Positions 17,059-26,133 of a DNA stretch of 64,000 nt are shown here, one piece after another. The translations under genes were made by a program, and so were the position numbers. Positions within the stretch are counted from its first letter, which is position 1. Every line of letters starts with the position of its first letter. This stretch comes from Neobacillus cucumis (GTDB lineage Bacteria > Bacillota > Bacilli > Bacillales > Cytobacillaceae), in NCBI RefSeq assembly GCF_002860255.1, contig NZ_PGVE01000012.1:186001-250000 (forward strand), in the 5' to 3' direction. The notes under the pieces were generated by a model. It did not search any database, had not been told where the DNA came from, and was given only the letters and a program-made list of their open reading frames with translations.

Positions 17059-20011
17059 TCTTTGACCGCTCCCTTTCCTTTACAAGTTCACCCGGGAACA
17101 CATAATCCTTTCGGGCCCATTTCTTTTGCACTTGAACACCCATTTGAGGCTGTGGATTCCCATAACGGAAATTAATTCTTGGCAGAGGATTAATCCCCTC
17201 CTCCTGTAAAATTTCCATTCTAACACGAGTGTCCTTATAAGCAGGTGTATCGGTATCCTTATCCGCTGCACTGCTTGTCAGGTAATTGACGGCTCCGTCC
17301 CCGGTATCATTCATGGGCAGATATACTTCCTTGCCCTTTACCCGAGCAGTAATGATACATTTCACTTTTACATTACCAAATGGTGACGTCAGGCGGACAA
17401 GCGTTCCGTCCTTTAGGCCTCGTTCTGCTGCAAGCTCAGGTGAAACTTCAAGGAATACTGCCGGTGTTTTTTCTGAAATTCCTTTTGATTTGTAAGTGAG
17501 ATTTCCTTCATGAAAGTGCTCCAATAATCGGCCGTTATTAAGGTGAAGGTCATATTGTTCTTCAAAATCAAGCGGCTTTGTCCATTGCACTGGATAGAAT
17601 CGGGCCTTTCGATCTGAAAAAGGAAATCCATCTGTGTATAGGAGCGGCGTATCGGTCCCATCCGGTTTTACTGGCCATTGCAAACTCTTGTAACCTTCTA
17701 ATCTTTCATAAGTGACCCCCGCATAAATCGGCATTAGCATTGCCGCTTCCTCCATAATGTCACTTGGATGCTGGTAATTCCAGTTGGCACCAAGCCGGTT
17801 GGCTACTAACTGAATGATTTCCCAATCTGGCTTGGAATCACCATGTGGTTCAAAGACTTGATACAATCTTTGAATACGGCGTTCCGTATTGGTAAAGGTT
17901 CCTTCTTTTTCAAGACTTGGGCTTGCCGGCAGAACGACATCCGCATACTGGGCAGTCCGGGAGAAAAAGATATCCTGAACAACGAAAAATTCGAGTTTTT
18001 CGTAAGCCGCATGGACATGGTTAATGTTTGAGTCGACTAACCCCATTTCTTCTCCCTTTACATACATGGCCTTCAACGTACCTTGGTGTATTCCCTCAAT
18101 CATATCGTGATTATTAATACCTACTTCCGAGGACAGCTTGACGCCCCAGGCCTGTTCAAATTTCGCCAGCACTTCAGGGTTGTCCACACGCTGGTATCCA
18201 GGAAAATTCTCCGGCGCGCTGCCCATGTCCCCTGCTCCTTGAACATTATTATGGCCCCGGAGTGGGTACGAACCGGCACCCGGCCGTGCATAGTTTCCGG
18301 TTACCAGCAAGAGGTTAGAAATGGCTGTACTTGTGTCACTGCCGCCCAGATGCTGAGTCACACCCATTGCCCAAAGAATGGCGGTTCCGTCGGCCTCATA
18401 AATCATTTCCGCAATTTGAATCAGTGTCTCTTTAGAAAGACCAGTGACCTCCTCGGCATAACCTAACGTATAAGGAGCAAGGCTTTCTCTGTATTCTTCG
18501 AAACCATTTACATTCATTTGAATAAACTCTTCATCGGCCCAGCCCATATCAATGATGTATTTAGTTACAGCAGAGAGCCAAACCAAATCGGACCCTGCGT
18601 TTGGGTGAATGAACAGGTCTGCCCGGGCGGCCATCTCGTGCTCACGAAGATCTGCCACAATCAATTTTTGCCCATGAAGTTTATGGGCACGCTTGACCCT
18701 TGTGGCTAAGACAGGATGTGCTTCTGCTGTATTGGAACCGACAATAATCACCAGACCGGCTTTGGCTATGTCCTTAATAGACCCAGCGTCACCGCCGTAC
18801 CCAACGGTTCGGTGCAGCCCAACCGTTGCTGGTGTCTGACAATAACGAGAACAGTTGTCGACATTGTTTGTGCCGATGACCTGACGAGCCAATTTTTGCA
18901 TTAAATAGGATTCTTCATTTGTACATTTTGAGGAAGTAATAAAGCCCATCGATTGGGGTCCATACTGGCTGCGAATCTCACGGAAACGTTTGGCGATTAA
19001 ATCAAGAGCTTCCTCCCATTCCGCTTCACGGAAGCTGTCGCCTTCACGGATCAGCGGCTTCGTTAACCGTTCTTCACTATTGACAAAATCCCAGCCGAAT
19101 TTCCCTTTTACACAAGTGGAAATGCCATTCGCCGGTGCCTCAGCATTTGGTTCCACCTTTAAAATCTCGCGTCCTTTTGTCCAGACATCAAAGCTGCAGC
19201 CGACACCACAGAAGGTACAAACCGTTTTGGTACGTTTCACTTTCGCCTCACGCATCGCGGATTCCATATCGGAAATGGTCAGGATGGAACCATAACCGGT
19301 CTCCACCCCTTTGGTCAATTCAATCATCGAACGGAGGGTTCCTCCTTCAATGCCTGTCAGATAGCCGGCTTCCCCAAGCATTCCTTTTTCCATCATCGCA
19401 TTACAAGGACAAACGGTCGAACAGTGTCCACATGAAACACAGGAAGATTCGTTAATCGGAACATCGTTATCCCAGATGACCCGAGGATGCTCCCTATCCC
19501 AATCAATTCTAAGGGTTTCAGTGACCTGTACATTCTGGCAGGCCTCGACACAGCGTCCACACAAAATACACTGGTCAGGATCATAGCGGTAGAAAGGATT
19601 CGACATGTCCTTTTGATACGGTTTATCCTTCCAAGGAATACTTTGATGGTTGATTCGCATCTCCTTAACGGTGTTATGTATTTCGCAGCCGCCATTGTTG
19701 TAATCACAAACCGTACAATATAATTCATGATTGCGGAGAATATTGTCCATTGCCGCTGTTTGCGATTTTTTTACAAGCGGGCCCATTGTATCGATGACAT
19801 CCCCCTCCTTTAAAGGGGTCGAACAGGACCTGACAAGTTCTCCATTTATCTCTACGATACAGGTGTCGCAAGTTTCAATCGGTCCGAGGCTAGGATGATA
19901 GCACACCTGCGGAACTTCAATGGAGCTATCGTTGAGGTATTGCAAAACCGTTTGTCCTTCTGCTGCCTCTACCTCTGCTCCGTTAATCGTAATGTGTATG
20001 TTTTTTAACAA
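17051..20011 (-). CDS. fdhF: Formate dehydrogenase, NuoG-type fused alpha subunit (Cys-Mo)
   Basis: This 986-aa molybdenum enzyme oxidises formate to CO2. The domains in order are a 2Fe-2S ferredoxin-like domain (Cys 37, 48, 51, 63), a His/Cys Fe-S region (about 94-109), two 4Fe-4S ferredoxin motifs (about 148-158 and 191-201), the 4Fe-4S of the catalytic subunit (Cys 265, 268, 272, 300), then the molybdopterin domains. The Mo ligand is Cys391 in [11 protein letters not shown], so no selenocysteine is used. Length and order match B. subtilis YrhE. The start is TTG 20011 after GGATGGAG; the ATG inside that stretch is out of frame. Electrons probably go to NAD or a soluble carrier, as no membrane subunit is present. 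Confidence 0.92.
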   Translation of the reverse strand: MLKNIHITINGAEVEAAEGQTVLQYLNDSSIEVPQVCYHPSLGPIETCDTCIVEINGELVRSCSTPLKEGDVIDTMGPLVKKSQTAAMDNILRNHELYCTVCDYNNGGCEIHNTVKEMRINHQSIPWKDKPYQKDMSNPFYRYDPDQCILCGRCVEACQNVQVTETLRIDWDREHPRVIWDNDVPINESSCVSCGHCSTVCPCNAMMEKGMLGEAGYLTGIEGGTLRSMIELTKGVETGYGSILTISDMESAMREAKVKRTKTVCTFCGVGCSFDVWTKGREILKVEPNAEAPANGISTCVKGKFGWDFVNSEERLTKPLIREGDSFREAEWEEALDLIAKRFREIRSQYGPQSMGFITSSKCTNEESYLMQKLARQVIGTNNVDNCSRYCQTPATVGLHRTVGYGGDAGSIKDIAKAGLVIIVGSNTAEAHPVLATRVKRAHKLHGQKLIVADLREHEMAARADLFIHPNAGSDLVWLSAVTKYIIDMGWADEEFIQMNVNGFEEYRESLAPYTLGYAEEVTGLSKETLIQIAEMIYEADGTAILWAMGVTQHLGGSDTSTAISNLLLVTGNYARPGAGSYPLRGHNNVQGAGDMGSAPENFPGYQRVDNPEVLAKFEQAWGVKLSSEVGINNHDMIEGIHQGTLKAMYVKGEEMGLVDSNINHVHAAYEKLEFFVVQDIFFSRTAQYADVVLPASPSLEKEGTFTNTERRIQRLYQVFEPHGDSKPDWEIIQLVANRLGANWNYQHPSDIMEEAAMLMPIYAGVTYERLEGYKSLQWPVKPDGTDTPLLYTDGFPFSDRKARFYPVQWTKPLDFEEQYDLHLNNGRLLEHFHEGNLTYKSKGISEKTPAVFLEVSPELAAERGLKDGTLVRLTSPFGNVKVKCIITARVKGKEVYLPMNDTGDGAVNYLTSSAADKDTDTPAYKDTRVRMEILQEEGINPLPRINFRYGNPQPQMGVQVQKKWARKDYVFPGELVKERERSKNG

Positions 20012-20166
20012 AATGGCTCCATCCTTTCTTTTTAATAATGACTCTCTCCTTTTTCAGTACCCCATTTTTTAAAAAATAAAAACCCTTTCTGCTTCAATTC
20101 AATGAAAAGATTGTTTGTAGTTGGTGAAATAGTGGTAAAGCATGGAAAAAGAAGGGACGAATCCAC

Positions 20167-20418
20167 ATGAAATATATGATTTTAAAAAGCAAGAAAAGAA
20201 ATCAAAAATATAGATACAAAATAGTGGAGACAATCGAAGCTTCTTCCTTGGAAGTGGCGAGTGATCTTGTATTCAAGAAATTTAGAAAGGAAAGGAACAA
20301 AGAGAACGGAGAAACCTACATAATCGTTCCTTTTAGTAAGAATTTGTATGCTCATAAAAATAGGATTCCTTCTTTGGATGGTGTTCCCTATTGTGTGGTA
20401 CAGTACCTCGTACCTTGA
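20167..20418 (+). CDS. Hypothetical small basic protein (83 aa)
   Basis: ATG 20167 is preceded by GAAGGGA. The protein begins MKYMILKSKKRNQKYRYK and is rich in Lys and Arg, with a beta-alpha-beta look (IVETIEASSLEVASDLVFKKF) and a C-terminus DGVPYCVVQYLV. I recognise no family. An equally long frame on the other strand is an antisense shadow with poor amino acid composition. The 57-aa protein at 33027 has a similar size and MKxYIxxxE-type start but no clear alignment. Confidence 0.55.
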   Translation: MKYMILKSKKRNQKYRYKIVETIEASSLEVASDLVFKKFRKERNKENGETYIIVPFSKNLYAHKNRIPSLDGVPYCVVQYLVP

Positions 20419-20644
20419 GAAGGTTGGTGTCACAAAAGATATTTTTCTACAAATAAGAAAAGTACTTCATCATATAAGGTCTGAAATTGTAAGAAAAAGA
20501 AGGAATTTTACTATTTCTTATAAAATATGGAGATAAATGTAGAGAAGTTTTATAACGTAATGGCAGGAAAAAATCCCTTATATACAAAATATTAAAGACA
20601 AGACGAAATCGAAGTCTTACGAATAAGTTGAAAGGTGGTATTTA

Positions 20645-20830
20645 TTGTTGAATGAGCTAACCCTACAACAACTCGTCGAAGGTCTGCCGAAGTCTTTATT
20701 AAATGCATCTGATAGGGATATAGAGGGATTCCAAAAAATCATCGAAGAAACCATAAAATTAAGAGAAGGTCATAGAAACCTGCAAAAAATGGTGAAAAAC
20801 TTCTCACTCTCTACGATTCAGCGTACGTAA
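20645..20830 (+). CDS. Hypothetical helical small protein (61 aa)
   Basis: TTG 20645 follows AAAGGTGG by about 6 bases, and a strong terminator begins 24 bases after the stop, which supports a real gene. The sequence (MLNELTLQQLVEGLPKS ... IIEETIKLREGHRNLQKMV) predicts two or three amphipathic helices with no Cys and no membrane segment. I recognise no family. Confidence 0.55.
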   Translation: MLNELTLQQLVEGLPKSLLNASDRDIEGFQKIIEETIKLREGHRNLQKMVKNFSLSTIQRT

Positions 20831-20853
20831 AAGAACGTGATCGCAAAAAATTT

Positions 20854-20880
20854 AGAAGGTATAACTACCTTCTTTTTTTA
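20854..20880 (+). terminator. Terminator of the 61-aa gene
   Basis: AGAAGGTA-TAAC-TACCTTCT is followed by a T-run. Confidence 0.85.
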
Positions 20881-20910
20881 TACAAGAAATGAATCAAATA
20901 GCAAATTTTT

Positions 20911-20950
20911 ATGATCCTTAGTCCCTCCCAAGATGCTAAGGATCATTTTC
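20911..20950. terminator. Hairpin between convergent genes
   Basis: ATGATCCTTAG and CTAAGGATCAT form an 11-bp stem with a 14-base loop followed by TTTTC on the plus strand. It may serve the convergent DUF421 gene as a barrier as well. Confidence 0.6.
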
Positions 20951-21004
20951 ACGTATATATAAGAAAAATGGGATGCGATAATCTGAAAATATACATCCTG
21001 AAAT

Positions 21005-21865
21005 TTACCCTTTTAAATAAGGGGTAAGTAACTCAATGGCATTTTGTAATTTTTCCGCATTCTCTGTATATAATTTTTTTGCCTCTTCAGAATCCGTTTG
21101 TAAAGAAAAAGATTCTAGGTCGGCTTGGCATTTTTTTAGTGATGACATTAATAGTGGTTTTTGTTGCGGTGATGGGATCTTGAGTTTGTCATCATAAACA
21201 TCTATGGTTAATTGTCCATAGGAATCCACTTGTGCCATAAATACATTATCTAGCATAACGCCAAGTTTCCCTAATTCGGTATCGAGCCATTGTTGGTTCT
21301 TATTTGCCTCAGTAAGGGCATTATTTATTATTTTCCCGTCCATAATAACTGTCTGAGGAGCTTTCTCATTCCCAGCCTTTATGTCTAAATCCTTTAAAGT
21401 GATCGGTTGATTTTCTTTTTTCAAGAGAACATTTAATTCTCCGTTCGGTTCCAAAACGGCAAACTCTACATCGGCCATTTTAAATACATTTTTCTTCCTC
21501 AATAATGTATTTAAATCATCAATCGAGTAAAATTTCTTTTTTAAACTATCTTCCATCACTTTTCCATCTTTAATAAAAACAGTGGATTTTCCTTCGGCAA
21601 TATCTCTAAATTTTTTGCTCTTCAAAGAAAGGACGTCCACACCAAAGGTTACGACTCCAAAAATAATCAACACAATAATTCCATGCATTATTTTCGCATC
21701 AACACCGGTAATTACTTCAGCGGCAACACTACCAATAGTGATTCCTGAGATATATTCAAAAAACGAAAGCTGGGAAATTTGTTTTGACCCCAAAAATTTG
21801 GTCATCAAAAATAATACTGCAATATACAATAACGCACGTAAGGCCACTTCAATCCAATCAGGCAA
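21005..21865 (-). CDS. DUF421 (YetF-type) membrane protein with C-terminal DUF1657-like extension
   Basis: This 286-aa protein has two or three N-terminal membrane helices (about 8-24, 35-55, 60-80), then the DUF421 soluble part (about 85-210, with VFIKDGKVMEDSLKKK and VIMDGKIINNAL). The last 50 residues (LLMSSLKKCQADLESFSLQT onward, near 237) closely resemble the separate DUF1657 proteins encoded just upstream (FETFALQTENKSAKQLYQNA). The start is TTG 21865 with GAGGTGA 6 bases upstream, 17 bases after the second DUF1657 gene. In Bacillus, DUF421 and DUF1657 genes are part of spore-specific spoVA2mob-type operons; a spore membrane role is inferred from that. Confidence 0.82.
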   Translation of the reverse strand: MPDWIEVALRALLYIAVLFLMTKFLGSKQISQLSFFEYISGITIGSVAAEVITGVDAKIMHGIIVLIIFGVVTFGVDVLSLKSKKFRDIAEGKSTVFIKDGKVMEDSLKKKFYSIDDLNTLLRKKNVFKMADVEFAVLEPNGELNVLLKKENQPITLKDLDIKAGNEKAPQTVIMDGKIINNALTEANKNQQWLDTELGKLGVMLDNVFMAQVDSYGQLTIDVYDDKLKIPSPQQKPLLMSSLKKCQADLESFSLQTDSEEAKKLYTENAEKLQNAIELLTPYLKG

Positions 21866-21882
21866 TATCGTTCACCTCGATC

Positions 21883-22089
21883 TTAAGATGGTTTATATTG
21901 AGGTTCTTGAACTTCCATTTCCGTTGTTCGGTTTTGTAAATCATTTTTCACTTCTTCCATAATTAACATGGCTTTGTGAAACGCTTGTTGAGCCTGTTCA
22001 TCCTGCGAATTTAAAGCAAAAGTGGAAAGTTGTGCTTCCATTCCTTGAATTGATACTAAGCATTGTTTTACATTGGAATATACTGTCAT
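21883..22089 (-). CDS. DUF1657 domain protein (second copy)
   Basis: This 68-aa helical protein (MTVYSNVKQCLVSIQGMEAQ ... STFALNSQDEQAQQAF) belongs to DUF1657, small proteins found in spore-associated operons. The start is ATG 22089 with AGGGAG 6 bases upstream; the frame is open for 21 more codons but without a Shine-Dalgarno. It is about 80 bases downstream of its paralog and 17 bases upstream of the DUF421 gene. Both copies end in EPQY. Confidence 0.75.
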   Translation of the reverse strand: MTVYSNVKQCLVSIQGMEAQLSTFALNSQDEQAQQAFHKAMLIMEEVKNDLQNRTTEMEVQEPQYKPS

Positions 22090-22171
22090 TTTTAGCTCCC
22101 TATTGTTAAAAAGCGTATTTATTGTGCAAGTTATGATTAAACAGGGCAGCATAACGCTACCCCATCTTTTT

Positions 22172-22375
22172 TTATTGATTATATTGTGGTTCTTCTTTTT
22201 GAATTTCCTGAAGACGCGGTTCTAGGCTGTCAATAATCGTTTGCGTTTGTTGAGCAGCATTTTGATACAATTGCTTTGCACTCTTATTTTCAGTTTGCAA
22301 TGCAAAAGTTTCAAAACTTGCTTGTGCACTTTTTAAGCCTGCTAACGTTTGATTCACTTGAGTAGCTACTGTCAT
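22172..22375 (-). CDS. DUF1657 domain protein (first copy)
   Basis: This 67-aa protein (MTVATQVNQTLAGLKSAQAS) is a DUF1657 family member and the first gene of the DUF1657-DUF1657-DUF421 cluster. ATG 22375 follows AAGGGTGG. Its helix FETFALQTENKSAKQLYQNA is closely mirrored in the C-terminus of the DUF421 protein. The SpoVAC/AD/AEb genes that complete a spoVA2mob operon are absent here. I could not identify a convincing sigma-G promoter. Confidence 0.75.
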   Translation of the reverse strand: MTVATQVNQTLAGLKSAQASFETFALQTENKSAKQLYQNAAQQTQTIIDSLEPRLQEIQKEEPQYNQ

Positions 22376-22502
22376 TTTGCATTCCCACCCTTACAAATAA
22401 TTGAACTACAAATGTATTCTCTGTCTGAAAATTAAGATGTATAAGTGGTAATGTTTACTTAAAAAGTTAGAATCAGGTCTTTCATTTCATCTTTGGTTAT
22501 AT

Positions 22503-22540
22503 AAAAAAGTTGGCACCAATGATTAGTACCAACTTTTTCT
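22503..22540 (-). terminator. Terminator of the CBS-HEPN gene
   Basis: AAAAAGTTGG and CCAACTTTTT form a perfect 10-bp stem followed by T residues on the minus strand. Confidence 0.85.
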
Positions 22541-22548
22541 GCTTAGTT

Positions 22549-23358
22549 TTATTTAATCTTTTCACATTGCTCTAATAATTGCTCGGTCTGTTCGATTAAA
22601 GAGAACAATTCATTCCATGAGTCTTCTGTATTGATATTCTGAGAATGAGCCAAGTTGTTCCGAAGTTCTTCTAATTTTTTAAAGAATTGTTTCCCTTTCG
22701 TCTTTGTGTCAATCCCTAACAGGTCCCTCAATGGCTCTTCATGAAGGACGATGTCTCTTTTATCACAAATTTGCAAGCAATCACTTAATTGAATCGCTTC
22801 ATTCTTTGCCTTTCGAAGAGAGTATAGATCTTCTGCAAATTGAATCCGCTTAGGATTTAAATGTTTTTTCCAAGTTTCCTCAGGAAAATAGTCATTGATA
22901 ATGCGGTAAAGGTGCATTTCTAGAATGGAGATTAAACCAAATAACAACATCCGAATCGGCGGCTTCTGAAGGTCAGCCAGAGTTACTACTTTTGTAATCC
23001 GGTTTCCTTCTAGAATAAAGATTCGATCGATCTCTTTAAAGATAAACAGTGTTTGCAAAAGTGGCGTTGATTCGGAAACGAGTTCAGTCGGGCTAAAGCT
23101 GCGATAATAGTCTTGACAGGTTCCTTCCTTCAATTCGTCCCTTACTACATAACCTATAACCACACCGCTATCTTCCACACCGAGTACATCATAGTCTTTA
23201 TTCAACATCATTTCTTTAATAACGTAAGCATCATCCTTAAGATGACAAGTATCCATCGTTTCTGCAATGCTGTTTACTGTGATATTTTGTTCATATATGG
23301 AACGAAGACTTTGATACGAACTAACTTTGTCACGCTGCTGCGCTCGGATGACTGGCAT
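22549..23358 (-). CDS. CBS-domain protein with C-terminal HEPN-like domain
   Basis: This 269-aa protein begins with a CBS-type pair (about residues 20-135, with VLGVEDSGVVIGYVVRDEL and ILEGNRITKVVTLADL), which in other proteins binds adenine nucleotides. The C-terminal helical half ends in ELRNNLAHSQ, with Arg233 and His238 forming the R-x4-H motif of HEPN RNases. A HEPN nuclease or RNA-binding role is inference from this motif. ATG 23358 has TGGAGG 8 bases upstream; a frame-open ATG 9 codons earlier has none. It follows the DUF2161 nuclease-fold gene by 30 bases, so the two form an operon. Confidence 0.7.
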   Translation of the reverse strand: MPVIRAQQRDKVSSYQSLRSIYEQNITVNSIAETMDTCHLKDDAYVIKEMMLNKDYDVLGVEDSGVVIGYVVRDELKEGTCQDYYRSFSPTELVSESTPLLQTLFIFKEIDRIFILEGNRITKVVTLADLQKPPIRMLLFGLISILEMHLYRIINDYFPEETWKKHLNPKRIQFAEDLYSLRKAKNEAIQLSDCLQICDKRDIVLHEEPLRDLLGIDTKTKGKQFFKKLEELRNNLAHSQNINTEDSWNELFSLIEQTEQLLEQCEKIK

Positions 23359-23388
23359 AATCGATACCTCCAGAAAAAAATACATTGT

Positions 23389-24111
23389 TTAGTTTTTTAA
23401 TTTACATAAGTAAAAATTCAAAAGATCGGGATATTCCTTTATTTCTTCTCTCCCCTTCTCAGATAGTACATAGGTGCCTCTCTTGATTCTATCAAACCAA
23501 CCATAATAGTTTTTTACTAGTATAGAGGAAGTTTTGTCTCCTGTTCCCAGCTGGATTAAGTTTTTCGGGGATAACGGTCCATAACTGCTTAGAAAACAAG
23601 CAATTTGAATACAATTCTCTTTATAAGCTGTCATGATTTTGGTCCGATTGCTTCCACCCACATTAAAATCTGCACTTCGCCCATTGATTTCCCTTAGAAC
23701 AGATTCTCTCTTTCTCTTGCTTTGCCCCATACTTTTACGACGATTAAATAGAGATGGATGGAAGGCGACCTCAGCCTTTGGCCGTTTCGATGGACTCGAA
23801 ACTAAAATTAAGCCCATTTCCAGTCTTCTAATTAAATGGCATTTATCAATCCACTTTCTAGAATGTAAACGATGCTTTGGTTTGGGGATGGCAATATAAA
23901 CTTGATCCGTTATCCGCTGCCGTTTGGCTGCCTGTATAAGCAAATCAACACTTAATGTAAGCTTCAATTCAATGACAACTACCTCTTCATCTTTAACAGC
24001 CACTATATCACAATCTTTCACTTCACCGTAAACCTCATAACCTTCATTTACGAAAAATGTTTGAATTGGTTTATATAAATCCATTTCCTGCAGCTTTTTT
24101 CCTTCCTTCAT
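23389..24111 (-). CDS. DUF2161 family, PD-(D/E)XK nuclease-like protein
   Basis: This protein of about 240 aa matches DUF2161, annotated as a putative PD-(D/E)XK phosphodiesterase. The core motif is visible as CDIVAVKDEEVVVIELKLTL, with Asp near 35, Glu near 48 and Lys near 50. The C-terminus (about 170-235) looks like a winged helix (IRKGTYVLSEKGREEI pattern), perhaps for DNA binding. ATG 24111 has GGTGA 6 bases upstream; an ATG two codons earlier touches this Shine-Dalgarno. It is upstream of the CBS-HEPN gene and divergent from the LCP gene. Catalytic activity is not proven for the family. Confidence 0.75.
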   Translation of the reverse strand: MKEGKKLQEMDLYKPIQTFFVNEGYEVYGEVKDCDIVAVKDEEVVVIELKLTLSVDLLIQAAKRQRITDQVYIAIPKPKHRLHSRKWIDKCHLIRRLEMGLILVSSPSKRPKAEVAFHPSLFNRRKSMGQSKRKRESVLREINGRSADFNVGGSNRTKIMTAYKENCIQIACFLSSYGPLSPKNLIQLGTGDKTSSILVKNYYGWFDRIKRGTYVLSEKGREEIKEYPDLLNFYLCKLKN

Positions 24112-24346
24112 ATCCATTCACCATCCAATTCAAACCCTTAAGATGAGTTTCATAAATTAAATGTAACCTATAATTGATTATCGGAAAAGGAATGTTCTAC
24201 TATTGAACAATAAAAGACTTTGCGATAATAACCTTGTAATCAGAAATACAAAAAAATGTAACCTGATATTAAAAGAAATGAAAACTAATTATGGGATAAT
24301 TAACTAGATTTACTGTAAATGATTAGTCTCTGAGGTGACGTAGGAT

Positions 24347-25312
24347 TTGACACGCGTAAAAAAGAATAAAAGAAGAATAAGATGGAGAAGACTATTCTGC
24401 GCCCTTATTCTATTAAGTGTTTTTCTAGTTGGTCTTATTAATATATATCAATACATAGAAGAAAAAGTAATAGCCTTCAATCAACCACTCAAGCAACCAC
24501 TAAAAAAAGTAAAAGATGCACATACATTTAAAGGAGACACCAATACACTAGGTGCAATCAATGTTCTTTTACTAGGAAGTGACTCGCGGGGAGAAAAACA
24601 ATCTCGAACGGACACCATCATGGTCGCCCATTATGATCCGGAAACTCATAAAATCAAACTGATTTCTCTCATGCGGGATATGCTGGTTTCTGTCCCAGAG
24701 CATGGCCAACAGAAATTAAATGCAGCGTATTCATTTGGAGGTCCTGAATTATTAAGGGAAACCATTAAAGAAAATTTCGGATTGGATATCCATTATTATA
24801 CCATTATAGACTTTAAAGGATTTGAAAAAGCTGTCGATCTTTTGGCACCAAATGGAATAAAAGTAGACATACCCTATGAGATGTCTTCTGGCATCAATGT
24901 AAAGTTAGAAAAAGGCAAACAAACCCTGCATGGGAAAGAATTGTTAGGATATGTCCGATTTCGTCATGATCGTTTAAGTGACTTTGGACGGATCCAAAGA
25001 CAGCAGGAAGTCATTTCAAAATTAAAAGAGCAAGCGGTAAGTTTCCAAAGTGTTGTCAAACTTCCTAAAATATTAAGTCTTATGAATACATACATAGATA
25101 CCAATATAGATAGTTCCACCCTATTGGAGATGGGAAAAGATATATTAACAAAGAAAAGCAGCAATATAGAGACATTAAGGATTCCTGAAGATGGCAGTTT
25201 TGAAAATAAACGTGATGACGAGCTTGGTGCAGTTTTAGAAGTGGACTTTGCGAGAAACATCGAGGCTCTTAATGATTTTTTAGGAGAAAAAAGTGTGGCT
25301 CAAAATGAATAA
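24347..25312 (+). CDS. LytR-CpsA-Psr (LCP) family cell-wall ligase
   Basis: This 321-aa protein transfers wall teichoic acid or other polyphosphoprenyl-linked glycopolymers to peptidoglycan. It has a basic cytoplasmic N-terminus, one membrane helix (about 17-38) and an extracellular LCP domain (about 70-250). LLLGSDSRGEKQSRTDTIM (near 74-92) and ISLMRDMLV carry the conserved Arg and Asp residues that bind pyrophosphate, and FRHDRLSDFGRIQRQQE near 203-219 is the second signature. The start is TTG 24347 with GAGGTGA 8 bases upstream. It resembles TagU/LytR paralogs of B. subtilis, but I cannot say which one. Confidence 0.9.
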   Translation: MTRVKKNKRRIRWRRLFCALILLSVFLVGLINIYQYIEEKVIAFNQPLKQPLKKVKDAHTFKGDTNTLGAINVLLLGSDSRGEKQSRTDTIMVAHYDPETHKIKLISLMRDMLVSVPEHGQQKLNAAYSFGGPELLRETIKENFGLDIHYYTIIDFKGFEKAVDLLAPNGIKVDIPYEMSSGINVKLEKGKQTLHGKELLGYVRFRHDRLSDFGRIQRQQEVISKLKEQAVSFQSVVKLPKILSLMNTYIDTNIDSSTLLEMGKDILTKKSSNIETLRIPEDGSFENKRDDELGAVLEVDFARNIEALNDFLGEKSVAQNE

Positions 25313-25382
25313 AAGCTAGGATCTGTTTTTTTTACTGAAAGATAAGAGAAATGAAGTTCAAGGCTTAATTAGCTATAAAAAC

Positions 25383-25529
25383 ATGTTGTTTAACGTTTAT
25401 AAGAAAATGAAAGAGGAGCGGGGATTCCAAACGGGTTCCGTTTCCTATCGCAAAACGTCAATTTGCACAGGAAAATGCAAACCAAAATGTAGGACAATTT
25501 GTAAGGCTAGAGAGAGTAAAAAACATTAG
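25383..25529 (+). CDS. Possible Cys-rich small protein (48 aa)
   Basis: An ORF of 48 codons ends exactly where a strong terminator stem begins. The C-terminal half contains CTGKCKPKCRTIC, four Cys in a basic context, reminiscent of a metal-binding knuckle or a disulfide-rich peptide. The Shine-Dalgarno is weak (AAGG about 17 bases upstream of ATG 25383), so an internal ATG at codon 9 is possible. No family is recognised. It may be cotranscribed with the LCP gene 70 bases upstream. Confidence 0.4.
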   Translation: MLFNVYKKMKEERGFQTGSVSYRKTSICTGKCKPKCRTICKARESKKH

Positions 25530-25563
25530 AAATAGCAAGGGTTTATCCCCTTGCTATTTTTGC
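25529..25563 (+). terminator. Terminator after the small Cys-rich ORF
   Basis: AAATAGCAAGGG pairs with CCCTTGCTATTT around a short loop, followed by T residues. It would also end the LCP transcript. Confidence 0.85.
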
Positions 25564-25589
25564 TTTTAATGGCTAATTCTTGGATTGCG

Positions 25590-25860
25590 AATGACGAAGT
25601 TAGCAAACCATTTCCGCCTTCGCCGTATCGATTTTGTGTAGGTATGAGAATTCATAGGCGGAGAATTTCCGGCTAATGTATTTAGGGGTAGCTTTAGAAG
25701 CGGATCTAAGCGGAGATATTCCGATTAACTGCTTTAAATTACACAAAATTCATAGATTTGGAAAATATACCGGAAAAACTCCCCTTATTTTTTAGGAAAT
25801 ATGGGTATTTCCCAATTTAACCGGAATTTTACCGTTTATTTTTAATACACTCGTAATCCT
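25590..25860. repeat. Intergenic segment with repeated GCGGAGA-TTCCG motifs
   Basis: Direct repeats AGGCGGAGAATTTCCGGCTA (from 25656) and AAGCGGAGATATTCCGATTA (from 25708) are 52 bases apart. Further CCGG/TTCCG pieces (CCGGAAAAACTCCCC, CCGGAATTTTACCG) follow. The segment has no ORF and looks like a degenerate dispersed element. Together with the remnant below it fills most of the 820-base gap between the LCP gene and the aldo/keto reductase. Confidence 0.4.
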
Positions 25861-25927
25861 CATAATTTTTAAATACTTCAATAGCTTGTTTTAAATTGTT
25901 ACTGTATTTAAAATTCTCATCTAACAT
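25829..25927 (-). pseudogene. Possible C-terminal gene remnant
   Basis: On the minus strand a short frame reads MLDENFKYSNNLKQAIEVFK and ends YECIKNKR; it is also open for 10 codons before the ATG (CYNQGLEI). It resembles the end of a helical, TPR-like regulator, with no Shine-Dalgarno. It is followed on the same strand by the repeat segment. I regard it as debris. Confidence 0.25.
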
Positions 25928-25977
25928 TATTTCGAGCCCTTGATTGTAGCAATCAGAAGTTTATATAGAAAAAACAA

Positions 25978-26010
25978 AAAAACAGTTCGATATATTGAAC
26001 TGTTTTAGTT
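25978..26010 (-). terminator. Terminator downstream of the aldo/keto reductase gene
   Basis: AAACAGTTC and GAACTGTTT form a 9-bp stem followed on the minus strand by seven T residues. It lies about 125 bases past the stop at 26134. Confidence 0.75.
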
Positions 26011-26133
26011 TGTATATTAATTAAATTCTTAATATTTCTAAGTTTGAAGTAAGAATAAATTCCAGTCTTCAAATATTTCTGTAGACCAGGGTATTGCCAA
26101 ATTCCTGCAGTTCTAAAAGCTTTCTTTACGTGC

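Noticed and set aside
20182..20433. Minus-strand ORF of 83 codons antisense to the small basic protein
   Set aside because: It has Phe/Leu/Ile-rich composition and no good ribosome site, while the plus-strand frame has GAAGGGA and natural composition.
25600..25860. Riboswitch or T-box leader
   Set aside because: No gene follows on the plus strand and no conserved T-box or aptamer core is present.
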